A stretch of 64,000 nucleotides of DNA from Hymenoscyphus infarciens (taxonomy: Eukaryota; Ascomycota; Leotiomycetes; Helotiales; Helotiaceae). Position numbers and translations under genes: made by a program. The stretch covers positions 151,981 to 215,980 of the forward strand of contig LLCB01000067.1 in assembly GCA_001414345.1 (NCBI GenBank), read 5' to 3'. The notes under the pieces were generated by a model. It was not told the origin of the DNA and ran no database searches. It saw only the letters and a program-made list of their open reading frames with translations. This document shows, one piece after another, positions 1-10,931 of the stretch (its first letter is position 1; each line of letters opens with the position of its first letter).

Positions 1-501
1 ATGGACTACATCTCCGACTGCGAAGGCACAGGAAATCCCACAATCCTAGCAATAAACATAGCAACCTCATTCAAAAACGCTGCAGCAGGTTCGAATATCT
101 CTCTCGCTCTGCAATGGACACCGCCCCATCCACCTGCAAAGCGAATTTCCTCGTTGCAAAAACTTCCTTATTCCGCCGCGAACCTGCCTCGATTTAGTAT
201 CTTGGGGTATCTCGAGAAAATCGAGGATACGCAGGAATTGAGGGAGTGTTTTGTAAATACACATCCAGATGCTAAATACTGGCTTCCGGGAAACCCAATT
301 CATAGAAGTGAGTGGGTGAGACTAGTTGTGCAGGATATCTATTGGGTTGGGGGATTTGGGGACAGAGCTTATATCGGTTGGATCGATGCTAGTGACTGGA
401 ATAATGTTACAAAAGAGGAATGGGAGGATGTGAGGTTGCCCGGGGAGAAGAAAGGTTGGAAGGAATGGGCTGTTGAGAGTTTGAGGGAATGGGAATTGTA
501 G
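1..501 (+). CDS. CREG-like flavin/PNPOx-fold protein, 5' partial
   Basis: This is the C-terminal part of a CREG-type protein (cellular repressor of E1A-stimulated genes; pyridoxamine-phosphate-oxidase-like split barrel, usually secreted or vesicular and without proven oxidase activity). I recognise the block DCEGTGNPTILAIDIATSF-like near the start, SNISLALQW, and the family hallmark GGFGDRAYIGWID near residues 117-129. Fungal members normally have 80-120 more residues upstream, with a signal peptide, so the gene begins before the window and the ATG at position 1 is probably internal methionine. The end is well defined: stop TAG at 499-501. It is convergent with the DUF262 gene downstream. Family assignment is from motif memory; cellular role in fungi is not established. 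Confidence 0.8.
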   Translation: MDYISDCEGTGNPTILAINIATSFKNAAAGSNISLALQWTPPHPPAKRISSLQKLPYSAANLPRFSILGYLEKIEDTQELRECFVNTHPDAKYWLPGNPIHRSEWVRLVVQDIYWVGGFGDRAYIGWIDASDWNNVTKEEWEDVRLPGEKKGWKEWAVESLREWEL

Positions 502-1121
502 AGAGGTATTTAGTTGATATAAGTAAGTAGCAGAAGAACTTGAACTACTTCTTTGTATATTACACGATGTTAATATATTTCTCTGTCACAAGAGTCGAGG
601 ATGGCGAGGGAACAATGGATGATCATATCTTATGAGACAAAATGCCCCACTCCAATCACATCTGAAGATCATACATCACAGTATCTCTCAGGAAGCTAAC
701 AGAAAAGCAATGATGATACATTAAACTCTTCTTCCGCCTTCACATCACGATTAACTTTAAGTTATCCACCTTGGGGTTCTGATGATGTGATATCAGTCTC
801 CCACAGTGTGGCACATTTTGATACCATAGCACACGATATTTCTGTGGGAAAACCATCACATGAGCATTCTTCCAAATGTACTCATTTTCTTATGCTTTTA
901 TTCCATTAGCTATAGTACATCTAATATTAATCTCAATGTACGAATAATACCCCTTCCTCCCACCGAAAAGCTATGTTCGTCTCATGCTGCAAATCAACCG
1001 TCTTTGCACCAGCAAGCCATTGCAAGTTTGCCAAAAACAATCAAGCAAGCAAACCCAGTCCCTCAGTGCCCAACCCTGCCCGAACTCCATAACGCCTTGG
1101 AACTATTCTACAACCATCTCT
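502..1121. other. Intergenic, convergent 3' ends
   Basis: About 620 bp between the stop codons of two convergent genes. One 94-codon plus-strand reading frame (860-1144) runs into the 3' end of the DUF262 gene, has no recognisable motif and is treated as chance. Nothing else is seen apart from the 3' UTRs expected here. Confidence 0.6.
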
Positions 1122-3697
1122 CTATTCCTTTCGAGGCTTCTTAGGCACTGGTGCTTTGCGTGAGAAAGGTCTAGGACGCTTTACGGCACCAATGGAAGCA
1201 ACTAACGAGTCAACTAAGGGGTTTTCAGAAGCTTTCTTGGCCGTTGGTGATTTGCTAGTCCCATCTTCACCATTGGTTGCAGTAAATTTGGTCTTCTCGT
1301 TAATTTCTGCGGGTTTGGTGTTATTGTCAGATGCTGCTGTAGATTTGCTTCTCTCGCCCGATGGTGGTTTGCTTATCTCTTTAGTCGCACTCGAGGGTAT
1401 TTTTTCGATGGCAGTCGCAGGTTGGTTGATTACTACGGCCGCACTGATTTGGTCTTGATCGTTACTTGCAGTTAATGGCTGCACATCTTCGTTGGATGGA
1501 ACGAGTTTGCGGCTCTCCGTAACTGCGACGGGTTTGACTTCACCCTTCATCTCTCGTCGTTGAATATTTTCGTCAGCCGCGGAAGATTTGCTACTTTCCG
1601 TAGCAGTGATATCTTTGGTCCCCTCGTTCGCTGTGGTTGAAGGTTCATTCTGTTTGGTTTCGATAGGTGCATTGCTTTCCTCGATGGTTTCCTTGATGCC
1701 TTGGGTTGCTGCCTCGTTTCTTCCACCAGCGCCATTGTTCAATTGTCTCCTCGGTCTATCCACTGATGAGATGATATCCGGAAGTGGAGGCTTATCCTCA
1801 TTCATATCATCACTATCGCTGTCGTCGCCCAAGTTGGAAGGTGAACTGGGCTCCGGTGTACTTTCAGCAGACGTGAGACTAGAACCCGAAGAGCCAGGAC
1901 GATCCCAATCCTCAAATTCTCCATCGCCTGCTTCCCCGTCGCCAATATCCATTTGCTGGTCTGCAGATTGTTCCTCATCTGGGAGTCCACGTCTGCGGCG
2001 CATCTCCACGTAGATAAACTTCCACACCGTAGCCCAACAATGGGCATTGAGTCGTAGATCCTGGTGCTTGATTCGCAGATAAATTCGCAAAGCCTTCACA
2101 TCTTCGATGAGCTCTTCATCTGTACGGTTCTTCATATGGCAAGACACCAGAATACCTGTAGCAACAAGCTCTAGCGGAGAGAAAGTTCGGACATGATCAG
2201 TCTCAGGTTTTCGTAAGAAATCAGCAGATGGATCAAAGGCAGAATTCTCCTTGACTTTGAATCGTGTAGCTGTGATTTGTTCCGAGCATAATTTGACCAA
2301 ATATTCGTATTTATCAAAGACCAGTTTGAATCTATCCTTGAGCGCGTTGGAAATGGGCTTTTCATCTTCGAGGACTCTGAGTAAAGCGGTTGGGTTTGCT
2401 TGGAGTGTGGGTGCGGAAGATCGCCTTTGTCTGGTCGAAATCTGCATGACTTCTTGCAACATGGTGAAAATTGTCAACACTAGACGGAATCCAGAGGCTC
2501 GACTTTGTTTCGATACTTTTAATGAATATTAACAATCATAAGATGAGGTAAGAATGCATTGCGAACTTACAGTTTACAATTAGATTATAGTCGTCCTCAT
2601 ATTGTCTGGTGAAATTTGCCCACTCTGTAGACATGGCGCGCATCTTCTCCGCTTGTGTGAGAGCAATACCACGCTGGACCAACTGAAACATCGTTTCCTC
2701 AGTCTCCACCCTCAGTTCCTTATACTCATAACAGCAGAAGGATTGTTTCAGGAAATGAGCTCTGACAGCTTTAGGCAGTATGTTGTGATTGCTAGGAACC
2801 TCTCTCCCATTGACTTTAGGATGGCAATAGTACCTGTTATGATATTAGATTGATGTAGGTTAAAGGTTGAAGAATATCTATCGTACCATTTCTTTTGTGG
2901 CGAGTTAGAGTCGAAAAATCCGATTTGACCCGTCATGAATTTAAATACAGAGGTTAAACGCTGCTTTCCATCAACACATATTCGAGTCAAAACCGCTTTT
3001 CTCTTGCCATTTCTAGTGGCAAACGTTTTTTTGACATTGAAGATGATTGGCGGAATAAAGTAGCCCACTAGGTGAGATATAAATTAGTCATCAGAACAAT
3101 TTGAAAAATATCGAGGGCGCATGGAGTTACTTAGAATAGATGTGATCAATAATGATGACCGGCCGTCATCCCAGACCACTTCTCTTTGGTACTCTGGGTC
3201 AAGGACAATGTGACCACTCTCTATGCATGCTAAAGAAAAATTAGTAAAGGTTGGGCACAAATTTCAGGTTCGGAATTACCAAAGAGATCCCCAAGCAGCC
3301 TGGTGATAATTACTGGCTCTGGAACCTGGGGTATCTTGAAGTCTAGACTAAATTTAGTAACTTGCATATCGATGCCGAAGTCATCCCACCCACCTTGACA
3401 AACGAAATGTGGCACCCCATCAATTTCTGCAATACCCTCAAACGACAAATCCACGATTTCGACATCGCCTTCAGTTCCATTCTTTCCATCCACATCATCA
3501 AACATAGACCTGGAGGCAGTGAGGTTGGCTTTTTCGCTTGGTGGCTCCTCTTTTTTGAGGCCATTTTTGCGATTGGTACTGGATGATCCTGGATCAGCTT
3601 TTCCAGCCCCGTTTTGTCTGGTATCAGACTCCTTCGAGGTGGTCGGGGGAGATGTTGCATCCTTAGATGGGATTTCGCTATCGGATTTTGTCGACAT
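1122..3697 (-). CDS. DUF262 (GmrSD N-terminal-like) domain protein
   Basis: Five exons on the minus strand: 3697-3280, 3229-3131, 3067-2887, 2833-2571, 2515-1122, giving 784 aa with all joins in frame. Residues 1-110 are acidic/Ser-rich and disordered. The DUF262 core spans roughly 120-430: LDPEYQREVVWDDGRSS, then FIPPIIFNV, then VDGKQRLTS (about 205-213), which matches the DGQQR-L-T motif of DUF262, a ParB-like nucleotide-binding/hydrolysing fold known from bacterial GmrSD restriction enzymes. Downstream ALTQAEKMRA and GFRLVLTIFTM are also typical of the fungal branch. The last 230 residues are low complexity (Ser/Thr/Glu) and end in a basic tail RKAPVPKKPRKE that looks like a nuclear signal. 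No HNH partner domain is visible. The ATG at 3697 was chosen because it is the first in frame with exon 1; an upstream 5' UTR intron is possible. The substrate in fungi is unknown. Confidence 0.85.
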
Positions 3698-4893
3698 CTT
3701 CTTGCATGAAGGGAGTGGTGGCAGGCAAGAATACCTACATTCAAAGTTAGTGAAGTTTGTTTAGATTTGGGCTTTAAAACGAGTTATTCAAACGTCTTTG
3801 ACAGATATATATCAAGAAAATCTAGCAATAAGCTGGCTTGAACTTCCAACTTTGGAGCCGCGGGTTCTGGTGAAACATAGAACAACTACAGCTAAGTGGT
3901 TGACGCAAACAAATAAACGTGAAAGATTGCCTCACAGAAGAGGGAGACTCTATGGAAGTTGCAAGCCTCAATACAGCGTATTGTATAGCAATGCAAAAAT
4001 GAGCCCGTGTGAGCATTAGTCTTTCATATCCCATGCCTCCGAAGTAGTCTAGACTATGTATAGTGCAGTCACCCTCCGATTTTGCAATGAAGGAAACCGA
4101 GGGCGGGGGAATAAAGAGCGTCACCAGCCAAAAAGGAAAAGTAAGGAGCGAGTCGCCAAAGCTGAGGTAAGATATTCACTCCCAAAGCAAGTTATGGATC
4201 CCACCGAAAAGACTGAAAAGCAGCTGTTGAGAAAATCACTATGTCGCCAAACTAGCCACAAACATACGCAACCATATTCCAAGCCTTTCAAGTTGGAGTT
4301 GCCTACAGTGAAGATGGTGGTGGGAAGAGACAGGTAACGCGACCAGGGTATGAAAGTAGATGCGCCGAGACATGACGAAGAAAGTTTGGTACTTGCCTGG
4401 AACTACCGGAGGAATAGATTCGAGTCCCGAATGGCTTCTGGTATTCGAGATTGAAAGGTCTGGTTCAAAGAAGGAAGCGCCTAGAGGATGGTAGGGAAAG
4501 ATTTAATAGTGAGTGTCGACTCGGATTTTGAGGAACTTTCGAATCGAGGTTGATGAGTGGAGGGGTTGAAGCGGCGGGCTTGAACCGGTGCCACGTGCTA
4601 GCCATATTAGGCAGGTGGGGCAATTTGGCTCGAGACTTTAAAGTTGAAAGAATAACTTCTCCAAAGAATCTGTGTGACTATTAAAATTTGAGAAATGTTA
4701 CTAGTGAAATTGTTACAAACTTTTCCGCAGATTGACTCCTCCCTATCCATAATAACGAAGTTTGAAAGTCAGGAAATATTTACTTTTGACTCATTTTATT
4801 TCGTTTCCGTTACAATTGACACCATTTCTCCCTGGCCGATAATCCAGAAGGTCAACCATAACGCCCATCCTCAAACTCCATCACCAAAACCAT
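3698..4893. other. Intergenic, promoter of the DUF262 gene
   Basis: About 1.2 kb between the start of the minus-strand DUF262 gene and the end of minus-strand IPI1. Short reading frames on both strands (for example 4056-4337 plus, 3822-4124 minus) show no motif, no matching splice context and no hydrophobic segment. I see only presumed promoter and IPI1 3' UTR. Confidence 0.5.
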
Positions 4894-6108
4894 TTATTGG
4901 GTATCATCAATTCCACTGTAGTCCACCATCCCTTCCCGAAGAGCCTTACTCAAAACTGCAGCTGCTCTGCCAGCCTCTCCAGCTTCCTTTTTGACGTTTT
5001 CCAAACCTTCCATCACTGCTGGCTGAAACCTGGTTGCAAAAACTCTCTGCCGATCTTCCCTATCAATGTACATCTCTCCCTCCTCATCTCTCGAGGAACC
5101 AAACAAATTCAGATGTGCGAACGCGTTTGGCCTGGCCGGAATCATGTGCACCTCCACGTTGCATAGTGGAAACATGGTATTGCTGGAGCCCGTGGGCGAC
5201 TCGGTCTTTTCCTCCACCAACCCAGCTCGTAGAAATTTTGCAAGCATAATGAGCTGTCTTGGAAAGGCTTTCCCGGCTTTACCAAATGATGCTCTACTCG
5301 CCGATGTCCATTTCGTAGACCCGCTGCTTGACGCCCATCCCATCATCGACATGAAACTTTTGAGGGTTTTGACCCACCCTCCCGGGCACGTCACAATGTC
5401 TTCTTTGGCCACTTCCATTAGCCATTCCAGCAGAGCAAGAGCATCAACTCGAATGGGTGCAGCAAGATGCGTCATTCCAGCTCTGGTATAGAGCAATGCC
5501 TGTTCAGCGCGATCTCCAACTTCAGCGGGTGGTAAAAGGCGCAGGAATTTCAGAAGCTGGGACCGGACGGCTGGAGATCCATCCAGAATCAGAGGAATCA
5601 GCTTAGGGAGGAGAATGGCTGTTGGTAATGGCATGGAGGCATTGACAGGCTGGGAGGATAGCTGGGTGGTGAGGTAGGAGAGCGCATCTTTTCTCTGGGT
5701 GTCTGATTTGGATGAAGATGCCAGGGAAACGTAGTGAGAGAATTGAGAGAATGATGATGGCGCGGAAGTTGTAAGAGATTGTTGATTGACGGTAATTGCT
5801 AGAGAATTGGTTAGCTTTGGGAGATATAAAAATTGGCTGGCGGCAGATAGGATATGCGCCAGAGGAGCTCGTAAAACCAGCAAAATGCTGTAGACTGTAA
5901 TATGAAATCTTGATTACTCAATTTACTTACACTTGCTCTTGAAACTTGTATCTGTGAAGTTGTCTGCTTTCTGCTTTGCCTTGCCAACCTTGAGCTTGGT
6001 TTTCTAGAGGTTTTTTGTTAGCGTGTGCTGTAAAAAATAAAAGCAGCGCTGGATGCGCACCTGAAAGTCCTTCTTCTTCTCTTTCTTCTTCCGCTGGCTT
6101 GATCCCAT
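4894..6108 (-). CDS. IPI1: Pre-rRNA-processing protein Ipi1
   Basis: Three exons: 6108-6061 (16 codons), 6003-5931, 5798-4894, giving 341 aa. Ipi1 (TEX10 in animals) forms the Rix1 complex with Rix1/Ipi2 and Ipi3, acts in the nucleolus/nucleoplasm on ITS2 removal and 60S maturation, and in some fungi also in replication licensing. The N terminus MGSSQRKKKEKKKDFQ, then KTKLKVGKAK and NFTDTSFKSKS, is diagnostic; the joined exon 2/3 boundary restores the conserved KSITVNQQSL-TTSAPSS stretch. ARM/HEAT-like helices follow, with LLPKLIPLILDGS and LLYTRAGMTHLAAPIRVDAL. The 132-nt second intron is open in part, which makes an alternative longer exon look attractive, but only the spliced version matches the family. 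It is transcribed divergently from a small membrane-protein gene with just 62 bp between the two start codons. Confidence 0.9.
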
Positions 6109-6170
6109 ATTGACTTTTCTTCACGCAACGCGACACATCAACCTCACCTACAAGCAATAAAAAATTCAAG
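6109..6170. promoter_or_regulatory. Very short bidirectional promoter
   Basis: Only 62 bp separate the IPI1 start codon (minus strand, 6108) from the start codon of the small membrane protein (plus strand, 6171). Both 5' leaders and the shared promoter must fit in or extend into the opposing genes. The sequence contains ACGCAACGCGACAC but no clear TATA box. Confidence 0.55.
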
Positions 6171-6660
6171 ATGCCTTCTAAGTTGGACTGGATCCACCTC
6201 GCCATCGCGCTTGTGAGTGTGGTCCGACAATTAACCGACTTCCGCGGCGATGCTAACTCTTTTGGGACAGGGCATCCTCCTCTTCCTTTGCCTTGCAGCT
6301 GTCATCCCAGGCATTTGTATTAACATGCGCCAACGAAGAATTGCCAGAAACCAGCAATCTCCAAGCCCAATTAACGCTCGATCTTCTTCCTCAAGCTCCC
6401 GCCGATCTGACCATCTCGGACCCTTCGAACTCGAAGCTCCCTCGCGCGCGTACACGCCATCCCCATCCACATCGATCCAATCCTCCGGTCACTCTTCTAC
6501 CAGCTACTTTGCAACCTCCAACTATTCGTGCGGATCAGAGTTCACATATCACGCGTCTGATCGCGACAACAGCTCGCCGGACCTTGAGAGACGCTTGCAG
6601 AACGATTTCGAGCCGCAGGAGGGTAATTGGGGGGTTTCACGATGGCTTCCATTGGCGTAA
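6171..6660 (+). CDS. Small single-pass membrane protein, unrecognised
   Basis: Two exons, 6171-6212 and 6271-6660, joined by a 58-nt intron with donor GTGAGT and acceptor ACAG, giving 143 aa. Residues 9-32 form one hydrophobic segment (from IHLAIALGILL to AVIPGICI) followed by a basic stop-transfer NMRQRRIAR, so the N terminus is short and the rest is Ser-rich and disordered (SSSSSSRRSDH). I do not recognise a named family. The oddity is its 3' end: the stop at 6658-6660 lies inside the first exon and first splice donor of the roadblock gene on the same strand. If the roadblock intron (6657-6706) is spliced in this transcript, the frame instead continues into the next exon and stops at 6765-6767, adding about 19 residues. 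Confidence 0.6.
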
Positions 6661-7120
6661 GTTGGACGGATACAGCATCAGAGTACGTTGCTAACTCGAG
6701 AGGCAGGCTACCACCCCGAGTACAGTATCAGAGACGATTGCGCGACTATCTGGAAAACCAAATGTGAAGGCGACAATGGTCTTGGATCGAGCGGCAAATA
6801 CTATTCTGCAGACCAGCGGGTCCTTCGTTTCTTTCCGACCAGTTGATACCCCGCGCGATGGAAGTTCTGAGGATGGGGTGGAGGAATTTGCGGCTATGAT
6901 TTCCAAGTTTGTACACACGTCTGGAGGTCTGATTCAGGATCTTGATACGGAGGTAAGGACCCAAGAGCTCAAGCTGGACTCTTTCAATTGCAGAATACAT
7001 GCTAACAAACGGCAGGATGACGTTAAGCTTCTTCGATTACGGACAAAGAAACACGAACTTGTCATCGTTCCAGATGCAAAGTACATTTTCGTAGTTGTAC
7101 ACGATACTCCTCCAGCCTAA
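6642..7120 (+). CDS. Roadblock/LC7 dynein light chain
   Basis: Three exons: 6642-6656 (MASIG), 6707-6952, 7016-7120, giving 121 aa. Roadblock/LC7 (DYNLRB) dimerises and binds the dynein intermediate chain, supporting retrograde microtubule transport. The family pattern is visible: TVSETIARLSGKPNVKATMV, then LDRAANTILQTSG, a ~20-residue fungal insertion (SFRPVDTPRDGSSEDG), FAAMISKFVHTSGGLI, and the C-terminal strand-rich block ELVIVPDAKYIFVVVHDT. Joined length matches fungal homologues. The start was chosen because exon 1 ends at a perfect GTAAGT donor and the joined frame reads straight into the roadblock domain. It overlaps the end of the upstream membrane-protein gene by 19 bp in a different frame. 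Confidence 0.88.
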
Positions 7121-7269
7121 TGTTTTTCCTTCCAAATCGGCGTTCTTTTCCTCTTTTACTGAATGATACCCCAGCATATCTGGCGTTGGGACTGGGAATA
7201 TTGGTACATAGATACCTTGACGAAATACAAGCACAAGTCCACTTGATACTGAAATTCGCGTGCCTCAAT

Positions 7270-9060
7270 GAAGTGATAAGTTTGCAAATTTGACTAAGTA
7301 TATTAATACCTTTGAATACGAAATAATATGTCTAGTAAGTTCAGCTGTTAGACTAAAGTATTCAAGAATACTTGAAGTAAATACATTAAATAAACACTGT
7401 TTAGAGATACTAATTAACTATCTAGTCTAAAGATTGCTAAGTGTTATATAACTTTATTCATTTCAATGAGTTACTCTAATTTTTTTAAACAGTCTAATTC
7501 AGTAGCTAAACTTACTCGACCTACGATTTTCATTTAAGGTAGGCTTTTGCTATATATCGCACTTCTATTATTTAGAGCTCTTGATTATTCTCTTATTCTT
7601 AAATAACCTAATCTAATAAATAAACTTACTAGACTTATTCTCTAAATTTAAAGTCGGGTTTTATTATACTTCGTACTTCAAACCTAACGTGCTAGTAGCT
7701 TACGAGGTACCGAGTTTTATTATATTTTATACTTTAGACTAGAGATTTCTTCTAAATTAGAGAGAGAATAGAAAAAAAGTTCTATTTCATAGTAGCTATA
7801 GTAGTAAGTTTAAGTATTTAACTAAAGTATTTCTTAATATTAGAGTAACTTAGTTTTTTAAATAGTATCTAGATAGACTAAGTATTTAACTAATACTATA
7901 TACTTTTAGAAATTATATATTTCTATTTAATTCGCTTTATTACTTTAATATTCTTAAGTAATCTAATCTAATAATTGAATTTATAAGACTTACGTTTAAT
8001 AAAAAGCTATATTTAGAGAAATTCAAAAGTCTATTAGTTTAAAATTCTATAAAGTCGAGTTTTATTATTTAATAAGAGCTATTATCGTAGCTAGGTTTAA
8101 ACGTAGTAAGAAGTTTCGTTTATATTATACTTTAGACTTAAAAAGCTACTCTATTATTTATAATAATAAGTTAGAATATATACTATAGACTATTCTTAAA
8201 ATATAGAAGTATTTTATAGTAAATTATATCTTAGATTAGAAAAGCAACTATTCTTTTTCTATAAATATAAGTTTTAAAATCTAAGTAGATATTATACTTA
8301 ATTTATGTCTTTATACTACTCTTCTATGCTAAAATAATAGAGAAAAGAGCTTTTAAATTCTAAAATAAGTTTCTCTAAATATAGCTCTTTTTTAAAGTAC
8401 TCTAATTTTACTTTCTCTTAAATATTACTATTTCTCTTCTTCTAAAAATCAGATCTTAATTATTTTACTAAACTTACTTTTACTTTTAACTCACTTTTCT
8501 CTCTAAAATATTCTTAGTAAAATTCCTCTTCTTCTTTTTATTTCTTAATCTTACGAGAATATTAAGATTTCTTTTCTTCTTCTATAAAACTAGTCTTTAC
8601 TCTTTTTTATCTTTCTTAAATCTTCTAACTAAATATAATTATTCTTCTTTTAAGAATGTCTATATCTCTTTAGTAATCTAAATAGAAAAGAAGAAGAAAA
8701 AGAGAGTTCTTTTTAACTAAACGCTCTTTCTTTTTCCTAATATTTCTATATAAAGATTAATTAAATAGAGACTCTTTTTACTAAACTATAAAGAGAAAAG
8801 AGAATATTTAGAGTACTTATATTATCTTAGTAAACTAAGTCTTTATACTATTATTACTCTCTTCTTCTTTAATTCCTTTAGAATTACTATATCTATCTCT
8901 ATAGTCTAAATTATAATTACCTTTATTAATTTTCGAACCGCTATTTTTGTTACTAATATCTAACTCTCTATCGCTATTTTTTCTAATAAATACTTATAGA
9001 AATATTCAAATCTATTACGAGAATAAGCGACGAGTCGGGAGGATTTATTACTTTTACTCT
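7270..9060. repeat. A+T-rich, RIP-like island
   Basis: About 1.8 kb of sequence dominated by A, T and TpA steps with almost no CpG and no open frame. Phrases such as GAGTTTTATTATA and ATACTTTAGACT recur in varied form. This is the usual end state of a transposon mutated by repeat-induced point mutation, in which C-to-T changes create TpA-rich DNA. The original element cannot be identified by eye. Composition returns to normal abruptly near 9060. Confidence 0.7.
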
Positions 9061-9624
9061 TCGTGAGACCTATTATGCTTTTGCTTGTGAAGAACGAGGA
9101 ACATCTCCAGGCGTGGCCTATAGACACGGAACGCTCACTAGACTAACTACCTTGCTAGACAAGAATATACAAGCTCACAATGCGGACTCGACGTTTGACT
9201 ATTTGTTGCGCCTCGTATATCCAACAGCTGACGAGATTTTGAAGTTAGATCGTGCGAGGTTTCTTTTGTTGCACCTCGTAAACCAAACTAGGTAACAAGC
9301 TCACAGCAGTTCGCCGGGGGAAGGAAGATCAGCTAGAAAAGAAATTGTCGCACATCGCAAGAATGGGTTAGTGTGATGCTCTTCCTATTTGTATTGTTGT
9401 ATGTCGCACATCGCAAGCTGGTGGGTAGTGTATATTCCTAAATCTTAAAAATCTATCACCCAGCTTTGTTGGGACTTACCAGTTTTGGTTTTTAGCTTAT
9501 TGCTATCCAACATCTCCACAGAATTGAATATACAGCAGACAAAACAACACAAGACTTTGATAATTTTACGAAAATCCGACAGACAGTCGGAACATGTAAA
9601 AGGGGCTCTTGTATACACTTCGTA
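9061..9624. other. Non-coding flank between island and MITE
   Basis: Normal-composition DNA. It holds a 60-codon open frame (9113-9295) without motif and a direct repeat, GTCGCACATCGCAAG, near 9348 and 9406. Possibly the less mutated edge of the adjoining repeat. No gene is called. Confidence 0.4.
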
Positions 9625-9823
9625 AAGAGGGTGGCAGCACGGAAGATTCCCTGTCAGGGCTATCTATATGATCTACGCATCAATCAATGCAGAGCTACAA
9701 GTACAATTGTCACCAATAAGACAAGCGCATATGCTAGAGCTCAGTCACGTGTAAAACGACGCATATATAGAGGGTTAAGTTATGATTTATGTGTTAGGAG
9801 CATTCCAAGGTGGCCACCCTCTT
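9625..9823. mobile_element. TA-flanked MITE with AAGAGGGTGGC inverted ends
   Basis: A 199-bp unit begins AAGAGGGTGGC and ends GCCACCCTCTT, a perfect 11-bp terminal inverted repeat. It is flanked by TA on both sides (9623-9624 and 9824-9825), the duplication made by Tc1/mariner/pogo transposases; the symmetry extends 2 bp further as CG. There is no coding capacity, so mobilisation in trans is inferred. A second copy was not found in this window. Confidence 0.6.
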
Positions 9824-9827
9824 TACG

Positions 9828-10931
9828 TTCTCTCCAGGTTAACTGATTATATCAAAACCCCCACCGCTCGTTCTCCACGTTCGGTTCGGCGAGGCTGATT
9901 AACGAGATAAAGTTGGAACAGCCTCACCGTCATGATTCCGACATGGCCTTCCGATAGGTTACCCCTCCGGTGTGTTACAGATCAAATCCCATCGAGGCAT
10001 TCGTGTTGTTTGAATGGTGCACGTATGGCGAATTTGACCGAAAGAAAGGTGCCGGCTGCGATTTCATGAAACCTCCTTTGCATGACGATTTTGGTCCCTC
10101 TCCCAGTCCAAGTTTTGTTTCCTGAAGGACTCTCCAAGCGTTGAGACGTTGAGACCACCTGGAAGATGGCCAAATGCCGTGATTTGATAGCCTGATAACA
10201 CAGCAGGGCGAGCCGACGTCAACTCGTCAACTCGTATGAAATCTGTAGCTCAACAGCGGAACACCATCCCAAGATACCTATTTCAGCATGCTGTAGCTGC
10301 CAGAAGAACTGAATAGTACCGTACTGTACCGTACTCGTACACTTGACACTGATACAAGCTTGGCTTCTCCGCCAACTCGCTATCTACCCTTCTACCTTAC
10401 TACCTACCAGCCCCCCTTAACCGCAATTGGCAAGGAAGAGGGGAGGGGCTACAACCACTGCGAGCAGCTCGATGGCCACCACCTGCATAGACGGGAACGG
10501 ATCCTCAAATCCAGCAAGCCAGCGCTGCGCTACGAATAACCTGGAAGCCATCGAGCCGCCTCTTTAGGTCCTCCCTTGCTCGTCGTCTAGTTTTAATACC
10601 ATACCTACCTACCCCTTCCCTTCTTGACCCAACCACCAACAACCAAGGCTACTGCATCACCAAACCTATTACTGCAGCATAGCATACCCGTTGTTGTTGT
10701 CTTGAACCTCAGCTCTCTAGTCGACAGCTCTAGTCGACAGCTCTAGTCGACAGCTCTAGTCGACAGCTCTAGTCGACCTCCAAAGCAGGCGGGCTTTCTT
10801 GTTTCCTTTCCAACTTACACTTACAGTCCCTACAATGGCTCCTTAGGTGCAAATCCCTCCAAATACATCACGCCATATCTCTCAACTAGCCACGTCTTTA
10901 CTCCCTTGCCTGCACGTATTTCCCGTACTCG
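9828..10931. other. Intergenic and promoter of the 992-aa gene
   Basis: About 1.1 kb with C-rich leader-like DNA (CTACCTACC and CCCTTCCC tracts) upstream of the ATG at 10932, a GTACTGTACCGTACTCGTAC run near 10318, and the 13-bp tandem repeat listed separately. No coding frame is convincing. Confidence 0.5.
10711..10777 (+). repeat. 13-bp tandem repeat AGCTCTAGTCGAC x5
   Basis: Five consecutive copies of AGCTCTAGTCGAC, the first with a 2-nt insertion, about 155 bp before the predicted start codon of the 992-aa gene, so in its leader or core promoter. Each unit contains the palindrome GTCGAC. Confidence 0.85.

Noticed and set aside
1156..2013. Plus-strand open frames opposite the DUF262 last exon
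   Set aside because: Antisense shadows of the low-complexity Ser/Glu-rich tail.
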